The translations under genes and the position numbers were made by a program. From an uncultured Clostridia bacterium (GTDB lineage Bacteria > Bacillota > Clostridia > Christensenellales > DTU072): a DNA stretch of 64,000 nt. Position 1 is the first letter of the stretch; the number at the start of each line of letters is the position of its first letter. The stretch spans positions 17,297 to 81,296 of the forward strand of contig CALVZV010000002.1 of the NCBI GenBank assembly GCA_944372665.1, given 5' to 3'. Under the pieces are notes generated by a model, which saw nothing but the letters and a program-made list of their open reading frames with translations, searched no databases and had not been told where the DNA came from. Positions 36,168 to 44,918 of the stretch are shown here, piece after piece.

Positions 36168-37190
36168 ATGAAAAAGATTTTAGTGACGGGCGGAGCCGGA
36201 TTTATCGGCGGGAATTTTGTTCATTATTTGCTTTCACGTTATCCGGAAGACAAAGTGATCTGCGTAGACAGTCTGACTTATGCCGGGAATCTTGATACGC
36301 TCTCGGATGTGACGGACAACGCTAATTTCGGATTTTATAAGATCGACATCACCGATGCCGTTTCGATAGATAAACTTTTTGCCGAAGTGTTACCTGATAT
36401 AGTCGTAAATTTTGCAGCCGAAAGCCATGTAGACAGGTCCATCGAAGATCCCGGCATATTTTTAAGAACAAATATTTTGGGTGTGCAGGTGCTTATGGAT
36501 GCTTGCCGTAAATATAACGTATCGAGGTATCATCAGGTATCCACGGACGAAGTATACGGCGATTTACCTTTGGATAAGCCTGAAATGATGTTTACGGAAC
36601 AGACGCCTTTACATACTTCAAGCCCGTATTCTGCGTCTAAAGCATCTGCGGATTTATTGGTTATGGCTTATTATCGAACTTATAAACTGCCTGTAACCAT
36701 TTCGCGTTGCTCCAATAACTACGGACCCTATCATTTCCCCGAAAAGCTGATTCCATTGATGATAATTAACGCTTTGTATGATAAGCCGTTGCCAGTTTAC
36801 GGCTCCGGAGCCAACGTACGCGACTGGTTGTACGTGGAAGATCACTGTGCCGCAATAGATTTGATAATCAGGAAGGGTAAAGCGGGCGAAGTTTATAACG
36901 TAGGCGGACATAACGAAAAGAAGAATATCGATATCGTTAAAACCATCGTAAATAAACTTGGTAAAAGCGAAAGACTTATTACTTTTGTCAAGGATCGTGC
37001 GGGGCACGATCTGCGTTACGCCATCGATCCATCAAAAATACATGCCGAGTTGGGTTGGCTGCCCCGTACCGATTTCGATGAGGGGATCGAAAAAACGATC
37101 GAGTGGTATATTAACAATAAGCCATGGTGGGAAAAAATAATCAACGGAGAATATCGAAATTATTACGAGAGAATGTATGAAAACAGATAA
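36168..37190 (+). CDS. rfbB: dTDP-glucose 4,6-dehydratase
   Basis: 340 residues from the ATG at 36168 (GGAG 6 bases upstream; an in-frame TTG nine codons earlier lacks one). Extended SDR with GGAGFIGG NAD loop, the dehydratase STDEVYGDLP block, catalytic YSASKAS and RCSNNYGPYHFPEKLIP. It makes dTDP-4-keto-6-deoxyglucose. First of four right-arm genes; the next gene begins 14 bases before its stop. No rfbC or rfbD is present, so the product is not directed to rhamnose here but to the aminotransferase. Confidence 0.96.
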   Translation: MKKILVTGGAGFIGGNFVHYLLSRYPEDKVICVDSLTYAGNLDTLSDVTDNANFGFYKIDITDAVSIDKLFAEVLPDIVVNFAAESHVDRSIEDPGIFLRTNILGVQVLMDACRKYNVSRYHQVSTDEVYGDLPLDKPEMMFTEQTPLHTSSPYSASKASADLLVMAYYRTYKLPVTISRCSNNYGPYHFPEKLIPLMIINALYDKPLPVYGSGANVRDWLYVEDHCAAIDLIIRKGKAGEVYNVGGHNEKKNIDIVKTIVNKLGKSERLITFVKDRAGHDLRYAIDPSKIHAELGWLPRTDFDEGIEKTIEWYINNKPWWEKIINGEYRNYYERMYENR

Positions 37191-38304
37191 TATAACACCT
37201 TTGAAAAATCCCGTTTTCGTTACCAGATCGTCGATGCCGTCTTTTAAAGAATATTGCGACGAGATAAAGGGGATTTGGGAAAGCCATCATTTAACCAATA
37301 TGGGTCCAAAGCATAATCGCCTTGTACAGAAACTTTCGGAATATTTAAACATTCCCTCGGTATCGCTATATGCCAACGGACATTTGGCACTGGAAAACAT
37401 GTTGGAAGCATACAAGGTAAGCGGTGAAGTGATAACTACGCCGTTTACTTTTGTTTCCACAACAAACGCTTTGGTGCGCAAAGGCTTAAAGCCTGTATTT
37501 TGCGATATAAAAAAGGACGATTATACAATAGACCCCTCTAAAATCGAAGCGCTAATAACCGAAAAAACGAGTGCGATTTTGGCTGTTCACGTTTATGGCC
37601 ACGTCTGTGACGACCAAGCAATTTCGGATATTGCTCAAAAGTATGATTTAAAGGTGTTTTATGATGCCGCACATGCTTTCGGCGTATTGAAAAAAGGTGT
37701 TAGCGTGGCGGCTTTGGGAGACTGTTCCATGTTCAGTTTTCACGCCACAAAAGTATTTAATACGATTGAAGGCGGGGCATTATGCTGCCGTGAATCTTCC
37801 ATGTTGGGCGCTTTCGACGCATTTAAAAACTTTGGTCTTGACGCCGATAAAGAATATTCCGAAATGGGCGGCAACGCCAAGATGAGTGAATTCCATGCGG
37901 CGATGGGCTTGTGTAATCTGCGTCATCTTGATGAAGAAATAGAAAAAAGGAAAAAAGTCTTTGAACGCTATGCAGACGGGTTGGGTAATACAGAAGGAAT
38001 TAAGCTGTGCTTTCCCGGGGAGGGAATAACTCACAACTATGCTTACATGCCGGTGCTTTTTACAGGCGCGTTTAACAGGGATAAAGTATTTGATTCGTTG
38101 CAAAAATTAAATATATTCGCCAGAAAATATTTTTATCCGCTGACCAGCGATACGGAATGGTATAAAATCAATGTTCCGGAAAGGAAACACACGCCTATAG
38201 CCGCTTTTGTGGCGGATAATATTTTGTGTTTGCCTATGTACTCCGAATTATCATCGGATGAAATAGATATTATCATAAACGCGGTATTGAGATCCGCTGA
38301 ATAG
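37177..38304 (+). CDS. dTDP-4-keto-6-deoxyhexose aminotransferase (DegT/DnrJ/EryC1/StrS family)
   Basis: 375 residues, type I PLP fold. TPFTFVSTTNA, DAAHAFG with the PLP-binding Asp at 163, and SFHATKVFNTIEGG with the Schiff-base Lys at 192. Next to rfbA and rfbB the natural substrate is dTDP-4-keto-6-deoxyglucose, giving dTDP-Qui4N (VioA/DesI type) or dTDP-Fuc4N (WecE type). The GT56 partner in the left arm favours Fuc4N, the PglD/VioB-like domain favours Qui4N; sequence alone does not decide. Confidence 0.9.
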   Translation: MKTDNITPLKNPVFVTRSSMPSFKEYCDEIKGIWESHHLTNMGPKHNRLVQKLSEYLNIPSVSLYANGHLALENMLEAYKVSGEVITTPFTFVSTTNALVRKGLKPVFCDIKKDDYTIDPSKIEALITEKTSAILAVHVYGHVCDDQAISDIAQKYDLKVFYDAAHAFGVLKKGVSVAALGDCSMFSFHATKVFNTIEGGALCCRESSMLGAFDAFKNFGLDADKEYSEMGGNAKMSEFHAAMGLCNLRHLDEEIEKRKKVFERYADGLGNTEGIKLCFPGEGITHNYAYMPVLFTGAFNRDKVFDSLQKLNIFARKYFYPLTSDTEWYKINVPERKHTPIAAFVADNILCLPMYSELSSDEIDIIINAVLRSAE

Positions 38305-38313
38305 GGAGCTACA

Positions 38314-39207
38314 ATGAAAGGAATTATTCTTGCAGGTGGAAAGGGAACAAGATTGTATCCGATGACGATAGCTGTTTCCAAACAGTTATTGCCGGTTTAC
38401 GATAAACCGATGATTTATTATCCGTTATCCATTTTATTGCTGGCGGGGATCAGAGAAATAGCCATTATATCAACGCCGGCAGATATAGACCACTACCGCA
38501 ATCTGCTCGGCGACGGTAGCAATTTCGGGGCGCAGTTCACATATACCGTTCAGCCGCAGCCCAGGGGATTAGCGGAGGCGTTTATTCTTTGCGAAGATTT
38601 TATCGGACAAGACAGCGTTTGTCTTATCTTGGGAGACAATGTCTTCTACGGGCAGAATCTTTCCGTAATATTACGTAAAGCCGTAGGAATTCAGGAAGGA
38701 GCTACGGTTTTCGGATATCCGGTTATGAATCCGTGTTCGTTCGGCGTTGTCGAATTCTCGCCTGACGGAAAAGTAATTTCGATTGAAGAAAAACCGGCTG
38801 TCCCGAAATCGAATTATGCCGTGCCCGGGCTTTATTTTTACGATAACAATGTAGTTAAAATAGCCAAGCAAGTCAAACCGTCCGCCCGCGGAGAAATTGA
38901 AATAACTTCTATAAACGAGGAATATCTTAAACAGAATAAACTTAATGTTATTCTGATGGGAAGAGGGATCGCGTGGCTTGACACCGGATCTCCAGACGGA
39001 TTATTGAGCGCTGCGGAATTTGTTTCGACAATCCAGGCCAGACAAGGATATTACGTATGCTGTCCGGAGGAAATCGCTTGGCGAAACGGGTTTATCGATT
39101 CCGAAAAACTGTTGAGTATTGCCGAATCGATGAAAGGCACGGATTACGGCGCATATCTAATGTCAATAAATAAGGATGGCGACAATATCAGACCGAGGAT
39201 AAAATGA
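38314..39207 (+). CDS. rfbA: Glucose-1-phosphate thymidylyltransferase
   Basis: 297 residues with the nucleotidyltransferase signature GGKGTRLYPMT, SKQLLPVYDKPMIYYP, the LGDNVFYGQ metal site and the ARGEIEITSIN and DTGSPDGL blocks. It makes dTDP-glucose from dTTP and glucose-1-phosphate, the entry to the aminosugar route of the neighbouring genes. The final 4 bases overlap the following ATP-grasp gene. Confidence 0.97.
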   Translation: MKGIILAGGKGTRLYPMTIAVSKQLLPVYDKPMIYYPLSILLLAGIREIAIISTPADIDHYRNLLGDGSNFGAQFTYTVQPQPRGLAEAFILCEDFIGQDSVCLILGDNVFYGQNLSVILRKAVGIQEGATVFGYPVMNPCSFGVVEFSPDGKVISIEEKPAVPKSNYAVPGLYFYDNNVVKIAKQVKPSARGEIEITSINEEYLKQNKLNVILMGRGIAWLDTGSPDGLLSAAEFVSTIQARQGYYVCCPEEIAWRNGFIDSEKLLSIAESMKGTDYGAYLMSINKDGDNIRPRIK

Positions 39208-40406
39208 TGAAAAAGATTTTAATGCTGGGCGGAACGCGTTATTTGCTTCCCGTCATTAAATCTGCCCATAATAAGCACTATAAAGTAATTACATGCGATT
39301 ATATCCCCGATAATATTGCGCATAAATATTCGGACGAATACTACAATCTTAGCATTACCGATAAAGATCAGGTATTAAAGTTGGCAAAATCGCTGGATAT
39401 TGACGGTATAATGTCTTTCGGCACCGATCCAGGAGTGGAAACGGCTGCCTATGTCGCCGAAAAAATGAATTTACCGTCGTGTGGCAGCTACGAGACCGTT
39501 TGTATTTTACAAAGGAAATCTCTTTTCAGGGAATATCTGAGCCGAAACGGTTTTAATGTACCTCGTTTTATGTCTTTCAGAAGTATCGGCGAATGCAAGC
39601 AAGCCATAGATGCTTTTACCATGCCTGTTATAGTTAAGCCTACCGACTCTGCCGGGAGCAAAGGCGTTATGAAGGTATGTGAGGCTGAAGAATTGCCGTT
39701 GGCTGTCGACAATGCATTAAAGTATTCACGCAACGGAGAATTCATTGTTGAAGAATTTATCGATCCTGATGGATTTGCTTCTGATTCGGATTGTTTTTCG
39801 GTTGACGGTAAACTGGCGTTTTATTCCTTTTCCAACCAGCATTTCGACAAAAGAGCCTCCAATCCGTTTACGCCTTCGGCGTACAGTTGGCCGTCTTCGA
39901 TGCCAGATGCGGCAAAAGAATATTTGGTTTCGGAACTTGATCGTTTGATAGGTTTGATGGCGCTGAGAACGTCGCTTTATAATGTAGAGACAAGGATCGG
40001 CAAAAACGGAAAACCTTATATTATGGAATTTTCGCCGAGAGGCGGCGGAAACAGGATTTCCGAGATATTATCCCGCGCCACAGGCGTCGATTTAATACAG
40101 AAAACCGTAATGGCGGCGGTCGGAGAAAGCGTTGAGATTCCCGAGACTTATGCTTTTGACGGTTTTTGGGCAGAATGTATCCTTCATTCGTATGTGAACG
40201 GAAAATATGACGGTATTTTTATCGATCCTTCCGTTTTGCCTTATGTGCAGGAAATCGACGAGTGGGTCAAGCCGGGCGACGAAATAAATGTGTTTACAGG
40301 CGCGAATGCGGCAGTAGGCACAATTGTGTTTAAATTTGCCGATAAAGACTTTGCTGCTTCTGCAATGACAAATATTTTTGAATTGATCAAAGTAAAAACG
40401 AAATAG
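39204..40406 (+). CDS. ATP-grasp ligase (PurK/carbamoyl-phosphate-synthase-like)
   Basis: The 400-residue protein has an N-terminal Rossmann-like domain (KILMLGGTRYLLPVI), then the ATP-grasp core MPVIVKPTDSAGSKGV, FIVEEFIDPDG, and NVETRIGKNGKPYIMEFSPRGGGNR, which bears the paired metal-binding Glu. It resembles ligases that form amide bonds between small acids and amines in secondary pathways. It is the third ATP-grasp gene of the locus and the last of the right arm, with a strong terminator after it. Substrate unknown. Confidence 0.85.
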   Translation: MMKKILMLGGTRYLLPVIKSAHNKHYKVITCDYIPDNIAHKYSDEYYNLSITDKDQVLKLAKSLDIDGIMSFGTDPGVETAAYVAEKMNLPSCGSYETVCILQRKSLFREYLSRNGFNVPRFMSFRSIGECKQAIDAFTMPVIVKPTDSAGSKGVMKVCEAEELPLAVDNALKYSRNGEFIVEEFIDPDGFASDSDCFSVDGKLAFYSFSNQHFDKRASNPFTPSAYSWPSSMPDAAKEYLVSELDRLIGLMALRTSLYNVETRIGKNGKPYIMEFSPRGGGNRISEILSRATGVDLIQKTVMAAVGESVEIPETYAFDGFWAECILHSYVNGKYDGIFIDPSVLPYVQEIDEWVKPGDEINVFTGANAAVGTIVFKFADKDFAASAMTNIFELIKVKTK

Positions 40407-40416
40407 TAGTTTAACG

Positions 40417-40457
40417 GTAAACGCGCCCGCAAAAAGCTGCGGACGCGTTTACTTTAT
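40417..40457. terminator. Bidirectional terminator at the end of the glycan locus
   Basis: GTAAACGCG...CGCGTTTAC stem continued by CCGCA/TGCGG with one bulge and a short loop, followed by TTTAT; lies between converging genes. Confidence 0.8.
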
Positions 40458-40478
40458 GAGAAGGTGATTGTGTGCGGT

Positions 40479-41810
40479 TTATTCGGGAATTTTGTCTTTC
40501 CGATATTTTTGTTTCAGCTTCGCGCTCCATTCCTCCCATTTTTTCGCGCTGAAGCATATCGGCTTGTCAAGCGCCGCAAGTATCCCGGGCAGGACTATCA
40601 CACATAGCGCAACGGCAAAGAAACTGCCTATCGCTATGGCAAGGCATACCTGAACCGTCGACGGATCCTTGGCGGTAAGCCCGATTATCAGCGTCACGAA
40701 AAAGAGTATCGACGACGAAGTCAGAATAGTGTGTATCGAGTTGGAATACGCGGCGGCAAGCGAATCCACGCGGTCAAGTATTTTACGCTTTTCCCGGTAA
40801 TTGTTGGTGAACAGTATTGCATAGTCTATCGTAGCGCCCATAAGTATCGCTTGGACTATTATCACGGCGAGGTAGTAAAATTCCAGGTGCGCCAGGTACG
40901 AAAAGCTTAGCGTCAGATATACGGCGCATTGTATCAAAGCCACCAGCACCGTGGGGATTATCAGGGACTTGAAAGTCAGCGCCACGACTATGAATATGAA
41001 TATGACCGATATAAGCGTTATAAGGTTGACTTCGTCGGAATATGACGCGCGCATTTCGTAAGCGAGGTATGTATTGCCCATAACGTAACATTCGCCCATG
41101 TTCTCCTTTAGCACGGCGTCCAGCCTTTCCACGAACGCAAAGGTTTCGTCTGATTCCTTGGGCAGCGTTGTGGCTATCATTATCCTGGAATAATTTTCGC
41201 CGACAAGCTGGGATTTGGCGGCTTTTATCGTCAGCAACGCCGCGTCGCATTGCTCTTTGAGCGCGGCGTCGGAAAGTATATAGGTCTTTACAATGTTGGA
41301 GACGCTGTCGTCGACCAGCATGTCGCCCAGGATGTAGCATATAAACCCGTACATTTCGACGCGTTCCGTGCCGTCGAGAGTATCCTTTTTCAGATACGTT
41401 TTAAACAGATCCTGCATTATCGCGGTGACCTGCGAGGACATAGAGGGCGGTATATTCCCGATAAGGTCCGGAAACTGAACCGAAAGCAGCTGCACGGCGT
41501 CGTCAACGCTCAGCATGACGCCCAGAGTGTCCGCGTAAGTGGTGACCGATACCACGTCCTTGTCTGCCTTGATTGCCTCGGTCGTAGCCTTAACCTTGTC
41601 TTCAGACGAGTTCGGGTACATGACGACGAACGAGTTTTCTTCCTCGAACACGCTGTCGATCACTTCCTTGTCGTCATAAACGGGGTACAAAAAGTATTCT
41701 ATACCGGCCTTGTCCTTCAGCAAAAATCCGACCACGAGCAATGCTATCAATGCGAAAACGGACACGAATCTTAATTTATCCGCAAGACGCGCTACTTTTT
41801 TCGTAAACAT
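40479..41810 (-). CDS. RND/MMPL-type transporter, second half-protein
   Basis: 443 residues from the ATG at 41810, which has GGAGGAG 5 bases upstream, inside the last codons of the first-half gene. One N-terminal helix (about 16-33), a large extracytoplasmic domain (about 34-230) and a five-helix bundle ending in a cytoplasmic tail repeat the plan of the first half. MGATIDYAILFTNNY carries the conserved Asp of the RND proton path, as does MDYSIMLMNRF in the partner. The two gene products together equal one complete MMPL transporter. Probable role: export of lipids or hydrophobic compounds. Confidence 0.88.
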   Translation of the reverse strand: MFTKKVARLADKLRFVSVFALIALLVVGFLLKDKAGIEYFLYPVYDDKEVIDSVFEEENSFVVMYPNSSEDKVKATTEAIKADKDVVSVTTYADTLGVMLSVDDAVQLLSVQFPDLIGNIPPSMSSQVTAIMQDLFKTYLKKDTLDGTERVEMYGFICYILGDMLVDDSVSNIVKTYILSDAALKEQCDAALLTIKAAKSQLVGENYSRIMIATTLPKESDETFAFVERLDAVLKENMGECYVMGNTYLAYEMRASYSDEVNLITLISVIFIFIVVALTFKSLIIPTVLVALIQCAVYLTLSFSYLAHLEFYYLAVIIVQAILMGATIDYAILFTNNYREKRKILDRVDSLAAAYSNSIHTILTSSSILFFVTLIIGLTAKDPSTVQVCLAIAIGSFFAVALCVIVLPGILAALDKPICFSAKKWEEWSAKLKQKYRKDKIPE

Positions 41811-41812
41811 AT

Positions 41813-42817
41813 TCACTCCTCCGCGGAAACTTCGGTTTCGAAGATCTTGCTGAATTTGCTGCGTTTCTTCATGCATTTCAGCAACGGTTTATCAAAGATT
41901 ATTATCAGTCCGGGCAGCACGGTGAACACGCTTATCAGGCTTATCACGACGCCTTTTGCAAGCACCACGCCCATATCCACGCCTATGGTAAAGTTCATGA
42001 ACACCAGACAAAGCAACCCGACAATGGTGGTAACGGCGCTGCTGAGTATCGAGCTTGCTCCGCCGGTCAGCGCGTCGATCAGAGCCGTTTCCTTGTCTAT
42101 GCCGTTCTGGCGTTCCCTGCGGAAACGGTTCATCAGCATTATCGAATAGTCCATCGAAAGCACCAGCTGCAATATCGCCATGACCGAATTGGTAAGCGAG
42201 GATATGCTGTTGAAAAAAATGTTGGTGCCCATGTTTATGATCACAGCGATCCCGATTGTGATGAGGTAAACTATCGGATCGAACCAGGAGGACGAGGCTA
42301 TGAACAGTATCGCCAGGAGAATGGCGAAGGCTATGGCGATGGCTATAGTCAGCGTTTTGTCGGAAGTTTCGTTTTCGACCGCCGCGCCGCTTATGTACAA
42401 TTCGTAATCGGAATACTTGTCGCGGATGTTATTGATGACGTTCAGCGCCTCCTCCGAATACGTGTTGTACCCGATGACCACGGCGAATCTGGTGTAACCG
42501 TCCTTGTAATAGCTTTCGGAGCTGAGATCGTACTGCGCCGTTACGACGCCGTCGGTAAGCATAAGTTCGTTGCTTATACGGCTTGCCGTATCCGAATCGA
42601 TGGCCTTGAAGACCACGGACACGTCGGTGACGTCGCCGAATTCCTCGTTCATTATCGCAATGGCCTCGGAAGTTTTAAAATCTTCGGGAAGATACGCGGT
42701 AAGGTCGTAATTGATGTTTACGAAAAACGACATGACCGCGCACGCCACAGTCAATACCAGACCGATAATGAGAATCGGAATACGTTTAGATACGATAAAC
42801 TGAGCAATCTTTCGCAT
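41813..42817 (-). CDS. RND/MMPL-type transporter, first half-protein
   Basis: 334 residues: first helix (about 13-33), a shortened extracytoplasmic domain (about 34-155) and a five-helix bundle with SMDYSIMLMNRFRRER, the conserved RND Asp region. Ends 2 bases before the second-half gene, whose ribosome binding site is the last GAGGAG codons. Full-length MMPL proteins of Gram-positives carry both halves in one chain; here they are separate, probably forming a heterodimer. A divergent TetR regulator is next to it. Confidence 0.88.
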   Translation of the reverse strand: MRKIAQFIVSKRIPILIIGLVLTVACAVMSFFVNINYDLTAYLPEDFKTSEAIAIMNEEFGDVTDVSVVFKAIDSDTASRISNELMLTDGVVTAQYDLSSESYYKDGYTRFAVVIGYNTYSEEALNVINNIRDKYSDYELYISGAAVENETSDKTLTIAIAIAFAILLAILFIASSSWFDPIVYLITIGIAVIINMGTNIFFNSISSLTNSVMAILQLVLSMDYSIMLMNRFRRERQNGIDKETALIDALTGGASSILSSAVTTIVGLLCLVFMNFTIGVDMGVVLAKGVVISLISVFTVLPGLIIIFDKPLLKCMKKRSKFSKIFETEVSAEE

Positions 42818-42850
42818 AATCCGCCTCTGTTGACTTTTAACTCTAATTGG

Positions 42851-42880
42851 ATTATAATATACACGATGTTGTTTTTACAA
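42851..42880 (-). promoter_or_regulatory. Promoter of the split transporter with possible TetR operator
   Basis: On the minus strand TTGTAA (42880-42875), an 18-bp spacer and TATAAT (42856-42851). A small inverted repeat GTTGT-N4-ACAAC (42868-42881) covers the -35 and is flanked by ACGA/TCGT, a place and form suited to a TetR-type repressor encoded by the divergent gene. Confidence 0.5.
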
Positions 42881-42963
42881 CTTAATGTCGTAGAAAATCG
42901 AACCAATCTGTCGCGAAACGAACATATTGGCAAAATTTGTATAAAAACCGAGGAGTGTTTGTT

Positions 42964-43527
42964 ATGACTAAGGAAAACCGCAGGGTACAGATGACCAAAC
43001 GGATGATAGCCGAGGCGATGACGGAACTGTGTGAGCGGGGAGAAACCGTTTCTAAAATCAGTGTCAGCGAGTTGTGTGCAATAGCCGAGGTGAACAGATC
43101 CACCTTTTATAAGTACTATGACGGTCCCGAGGCGCTTTTCGGAGAAATAGAAGAAAAATTTTTTTCCGAATTAAGCGCTTTTATGATCCCAAACGTCAAC
43201 GCGGATATCGCTACCGGCATGCGCGAAATGTGCAGTTATCTTTCTCAGAAAAAACGCATTGCGCGCATCGTTATAAACAACAATGTTAATCCTAATTTTC
43301 CCGAAAAGCTTTTTTCGTTGCCGGCGCTACGGAATAGTGCTGATATTTTCTTAAAGCAGTGCTTCGGAAAGCGCCTGAACGAGAAACAGACGAAATATAT
43401 TTATCTGTTTTTCGTATACGGCGGATATAATCTGATGCGCGTTTGGCTCAACAGCGAAAACGCCGAACCGTACGAGGAAATAGCCGATACGATCGTGACG
43501 CTTTTGAACAGTTTCGGCACGCGGTAA
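42964..43527 (+). CDS. TetR family transcriptional regulator
   Basis: 187 residues from the ATG at 42964, with GAGGAG 8 bases upstream; an in-frame TTG nine codons earlier has none. N-terminal helix-turn-helix: TKRMIAEAMTEL, ISVSELCAIAEVNRSTFYKYY is the recognition block typical of TetR. The C-terminal ligand domain is family-specific and unlike any I can name. It is divergent from the split RND transporter and most likely represses it until a substrate binds. Confidence 0.9.
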   Translation: MTKENRRVQMTKRMIAEAMTELCERGETVSKISVSELCAIAEVNRSTFYKYYDGPEALFGEIEEKFFSELSAFMIPNVNADIATGMREMCSYLSQKKRIARIVINNNVNPNFPEKLFSLPALRNSADIFLKQCFGKRLNEKQTKYIYLFFVYGGYNLMRVWLNSENAEPYEEIADTIVTLLNSFGTR

Positions 43528-43792
43528 GGCACGCCGGTTATAGCGACGTCGGATATCGGCCGCGGCAGGTTTGTGCAAAGCGGCAGGTAGAGGAAAGCGC
43601 GTCGCCGCATTTTGCGGCGAAAGGAGAATACCTTTTCGGATCTGCACGTACCGATATACGTTTCGTCCATGCTACGGATTTCCCGGCGGCGCGGTTTCGC
43701 GCGGGCAGGGCGGAGCGTTGCATTTCAATACTAAGCTTCTATCCGATACGTGAACCCGGATTACGATACGCGTGTTTAGGGCATTGACTTTT

Positions 43793-44722
43793 TCAGCTTC
43801 TGCGCAGCTTTAGAATAGTAAGTGTGACCTGACCTTCTCTCCCCGTGGCGGAGCCTGAATAAGTAAGGGAAAATTCGGTGGGGGACGGCGCATACAGGAT
43901 CAGAAATGCGGAGCCGCAGGCGCTCGATCCGTCGGTACGCGTGGCGAAGTAGATACCCGTTTCCAGGTGAGGCGCACCGTTGTAATACGGCGTGATCTGC
44001 ATGTAATTTGCTGTATTGAACAGTACGGAAACCTCGTAACTTATCAGATAATATCCCGCTTGCAGGCTGATATGGGTCAGATCCGCAGTCGTAATGTTTC
44101 CCGTAACGTCGGTCACGCTGGGAAACAGGGTGATCAGCGTATTCGGGCTGAGTTGCATCTGATAGTTCGCAAATGAGGCGAAGGAGTCGTCGGGGACTGT
44201 TCCGACAGGTCCTGTAGCGCCTGTAGCTCCTGTCGGACCCGTGACGCCCGCAGCGCCGGTCGCTCCTGTAGCGCCTGTCGGACCCGTCGGACCGGTAGCT
44301 CCCGTAGCGCCGGTCGCTCCTATAATTCCCTGGTCGCCGTTTCTTCCGATAGGGCCCGTCGGTCCGGTAGCGCCGGTAGCACCCGTAGCGCCGGTCGGAC
44401 CGGTGACGCCCTGCAGACCCTGCGCGCCTTTTGTCCCGGCGGGACCGGTAGCTCCCGTAGCGCCCGTTGCTCCTGTGGGACCCGTGGCTCCCGTAGCGCC
44501 TTTTGCGCCGGCTTCGCCGGTAGATCCGGTAATTCCCATGGCGCCCGTAGCGCCGGTAGCTCCCGTCGCTCCCGTAGCTCCTGTCGGGCCGGTAGCGCCG
44601 GTCGGGCCCGCCGGGCCTTCGGGACCGGCAGGTCCTGTGATACCGCCCGCGCCCTGACAGGGCGGACAGCGGATAGGGCATCCGGGAAAACAGGGTATAC
44701 GATTGTTTCCGTTACACGGCAT
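43793..44722 (-). CDS. Collagen-like protein with Cys-rich N terminus and BclA-like C-terminal domain
   Basis: 309 residues. Residues 1-26 are Cys/Pro-rich with six Cys; residues 27-176 are 50 uninterrupted Gly-X-Y triplets rich in Gly-Ala-Thr and Gly-Pro-Thr; residues 177-309 are a beta-rich C1q/BclA-like domain. There is no signal peptide or membrane helix, as in exosporium proteins such as BclA that are made in the mother cell. Thr-rich triplets are typical O-glycosylation sites in BclA. A GGAGG site precedes the ATG. Probable spore-surface or cell-surface filament protein; sporulation itself is not shown by the window. Confidence 0.85.
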   Translation of the reverse strand: MPCNGNNRIPCFPGCPIRCPPCQGAGGITGPAGPEGPAGPTGATGPTGATGATGATGATGAMGITGSTGEAGAKGATGATGPTGATGATGATGPAGTKGAQGLQGVTGPTGATGATGATGPTGPIGRNGDQGIIGATGATGATGPTGPTGATGATGAAGVTGPTGATGATGPVGTVPDDSFASFANYQMQLSPNTLITLFPSVTDVTGNITTADLTHISLQAGYYLISYEVSVLFNTANYMQITPYYNGAPHLETGIYFATRTDGSSACGSAFLILYAPSPTEFSLTYSGSATGREGQVTLTILKLRRS

Positions 44723-44881
44723 AGTTTGTTAGGACCTCCGACGCGATAAAGCAGAAAGCGCTGATAGATTTTTCGTATGTAATCAACGCGGTCCGCTTGA
44801 TATTGTTATGCCGAAAGCGTGAAAAAGTGTTCGTCTTAACTTATTGACGTATGCGCGAGCAGAAAACTGAAAAAGCAAAAG

Positions 44882-44918
44882 AAAGGCTTTGATTTAAATA
44901 AAAAGTTCCTAAGCCTTT
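44882..44918 (-). terminator. Probable terminator of the cofactor operon
   Basis: AAAGGCTT and AAGCCTTT arms enclose a 21-base AT-rich loop and are followed on the minus strand by TCTTTTGCTTTTT. The arm nearest the gene overlaps the MOSC stop codon. Confidence 0.5.

Noticed and set aside
41806-41880. Frameshift in a single MMPL gene
   Set aside because: The second half has its own ATG with a strong GGAGGAG site at proper distance and both halves are complete in themselves.
43603-43619. Hairpin CGCCGCA/TGCGGCG between the TetR and collagen genes
   Set aside because: It has no T run on either strand. Nothing else supportable was seen in this 265-base gap.
44241-44657. Plus-strand open frame rich in Ala-Pro-Val
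   Set aside because: It is the complement of the collagen Gly-X-Y repeats, which lack stop codons on both strands; it has no ribosome binding site and no independent signal.
43793-44722. CRISPR-like repetition
   Set aside because: The repeats are short in-frame Gly-X-Y codon units of a collagen gene without spacer structure; no CRISPR array was seen in the window.
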